Shown: positions 63,990 to 64,000 of the stretch, one piece after another | How positions within the stretch are numbered: the stretch's first letter is position 1 | Layout: every line of letters starts with the position of its first letter | Origin: Straminergon stramineum | Lineage: Eukaryota > Streptophyta > Bryopsida > Hypnales > Calliergonaceae | Reading direction: 5' to 3' | DNA length: 64,000 nucleotides | Assembly (NCBI GenBank): GCA_963920665.1 | Contig: OY987267.1 | Coordinates: 15,686,001 to 15,750,000 of the forward strand | Program-made: the position numbers and the translations under genes | Notes under the pieces: generated by a model | Database searches by the model: none | What the model saw: the letters and a program-made list of their open reading frames with translations, nothing else | Told to the model about the DNA's origin: nothing

Positions 63990-64000
63990 CGCGGCGAGCA

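Overview
The window is nuclear DNA of a land plant that is not a seed plant, most likely a moss. The genes are rich in short spliceosomal introns. One gene encodes a plant-type S-adenosylhomocysteine hydrolase with the usual 485 residues. A dead copy of a bacterial-type squalene-hopene cyclase is present, an enzyme known from mosses and ferns. The gene-poor stretches are very AT-rich and full of short inverted-repeat transposons. The species cannot be named from this sequence alone.

Layout: 1-359 is intron. 360-21844 (+) holds the last 24 exons visible here of a giant RNF213/mysterin-like AAA+ ubiquitin ligase. All 23 exon junctions keep one reading frame and give 4,644 residues; the N-terminus lies off the left edge. 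It has two complete AAA+ ATPase sites, a further P-loop, and an RZ-type zinc finger, but no RING finger. It also has a Gly/Tyr-rich low-complexity tract near the visible N-terminus. 21845-29900 is AT-rich and gene-poor, with transposon remnants. 29914-30594 (+) is a Ser-rich protein of unknown function. 33780-35806 (-) is an intronless squalene-hopene cyclase pseudogene. 39585-40115 (+) is a small unknown protein with a probable spliced 5' leader. 40116-47100 is AT-rich with inverted-repeat transposons. 47718-50146 (+) encodes a 346-residue protein made of two universal stress protein (USP) domains in tandem. 50147-55300 is again transposon-rich. 56089-57775 (+) encodes a 175-residue protein with a mitochondrial-type presequence and no recognised function. 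59104-61356 holds a relic of a hAT transposase and two more TTAA-flanked elements. 62039-63989 (-) is a complete S-adenosylhomocysteine hydrolase gene of three exons.

The genes do not form a pathway; this is an ordinary stretch of plant chromosome. The most notable signals are four. First, the RNF213 homologue has no RING finger and an altered zinc finger. Second, a family of miniature elements begins CCCCTAAA, ends TTTAGGGG and sits between TTAA tetranucleotides, the hallmark of piggyBac-type insertion. Third, the tandem USP gene repeats its intron phases (1-0-2, 1-0-2) in both halves, but only the first half keeps the ATP-binding motif. Fourth, the hopene cyclase is an intronless pseudogene. 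All exon borders were deduced by eye from splice sites, reading frame and family similarity; no search was run.
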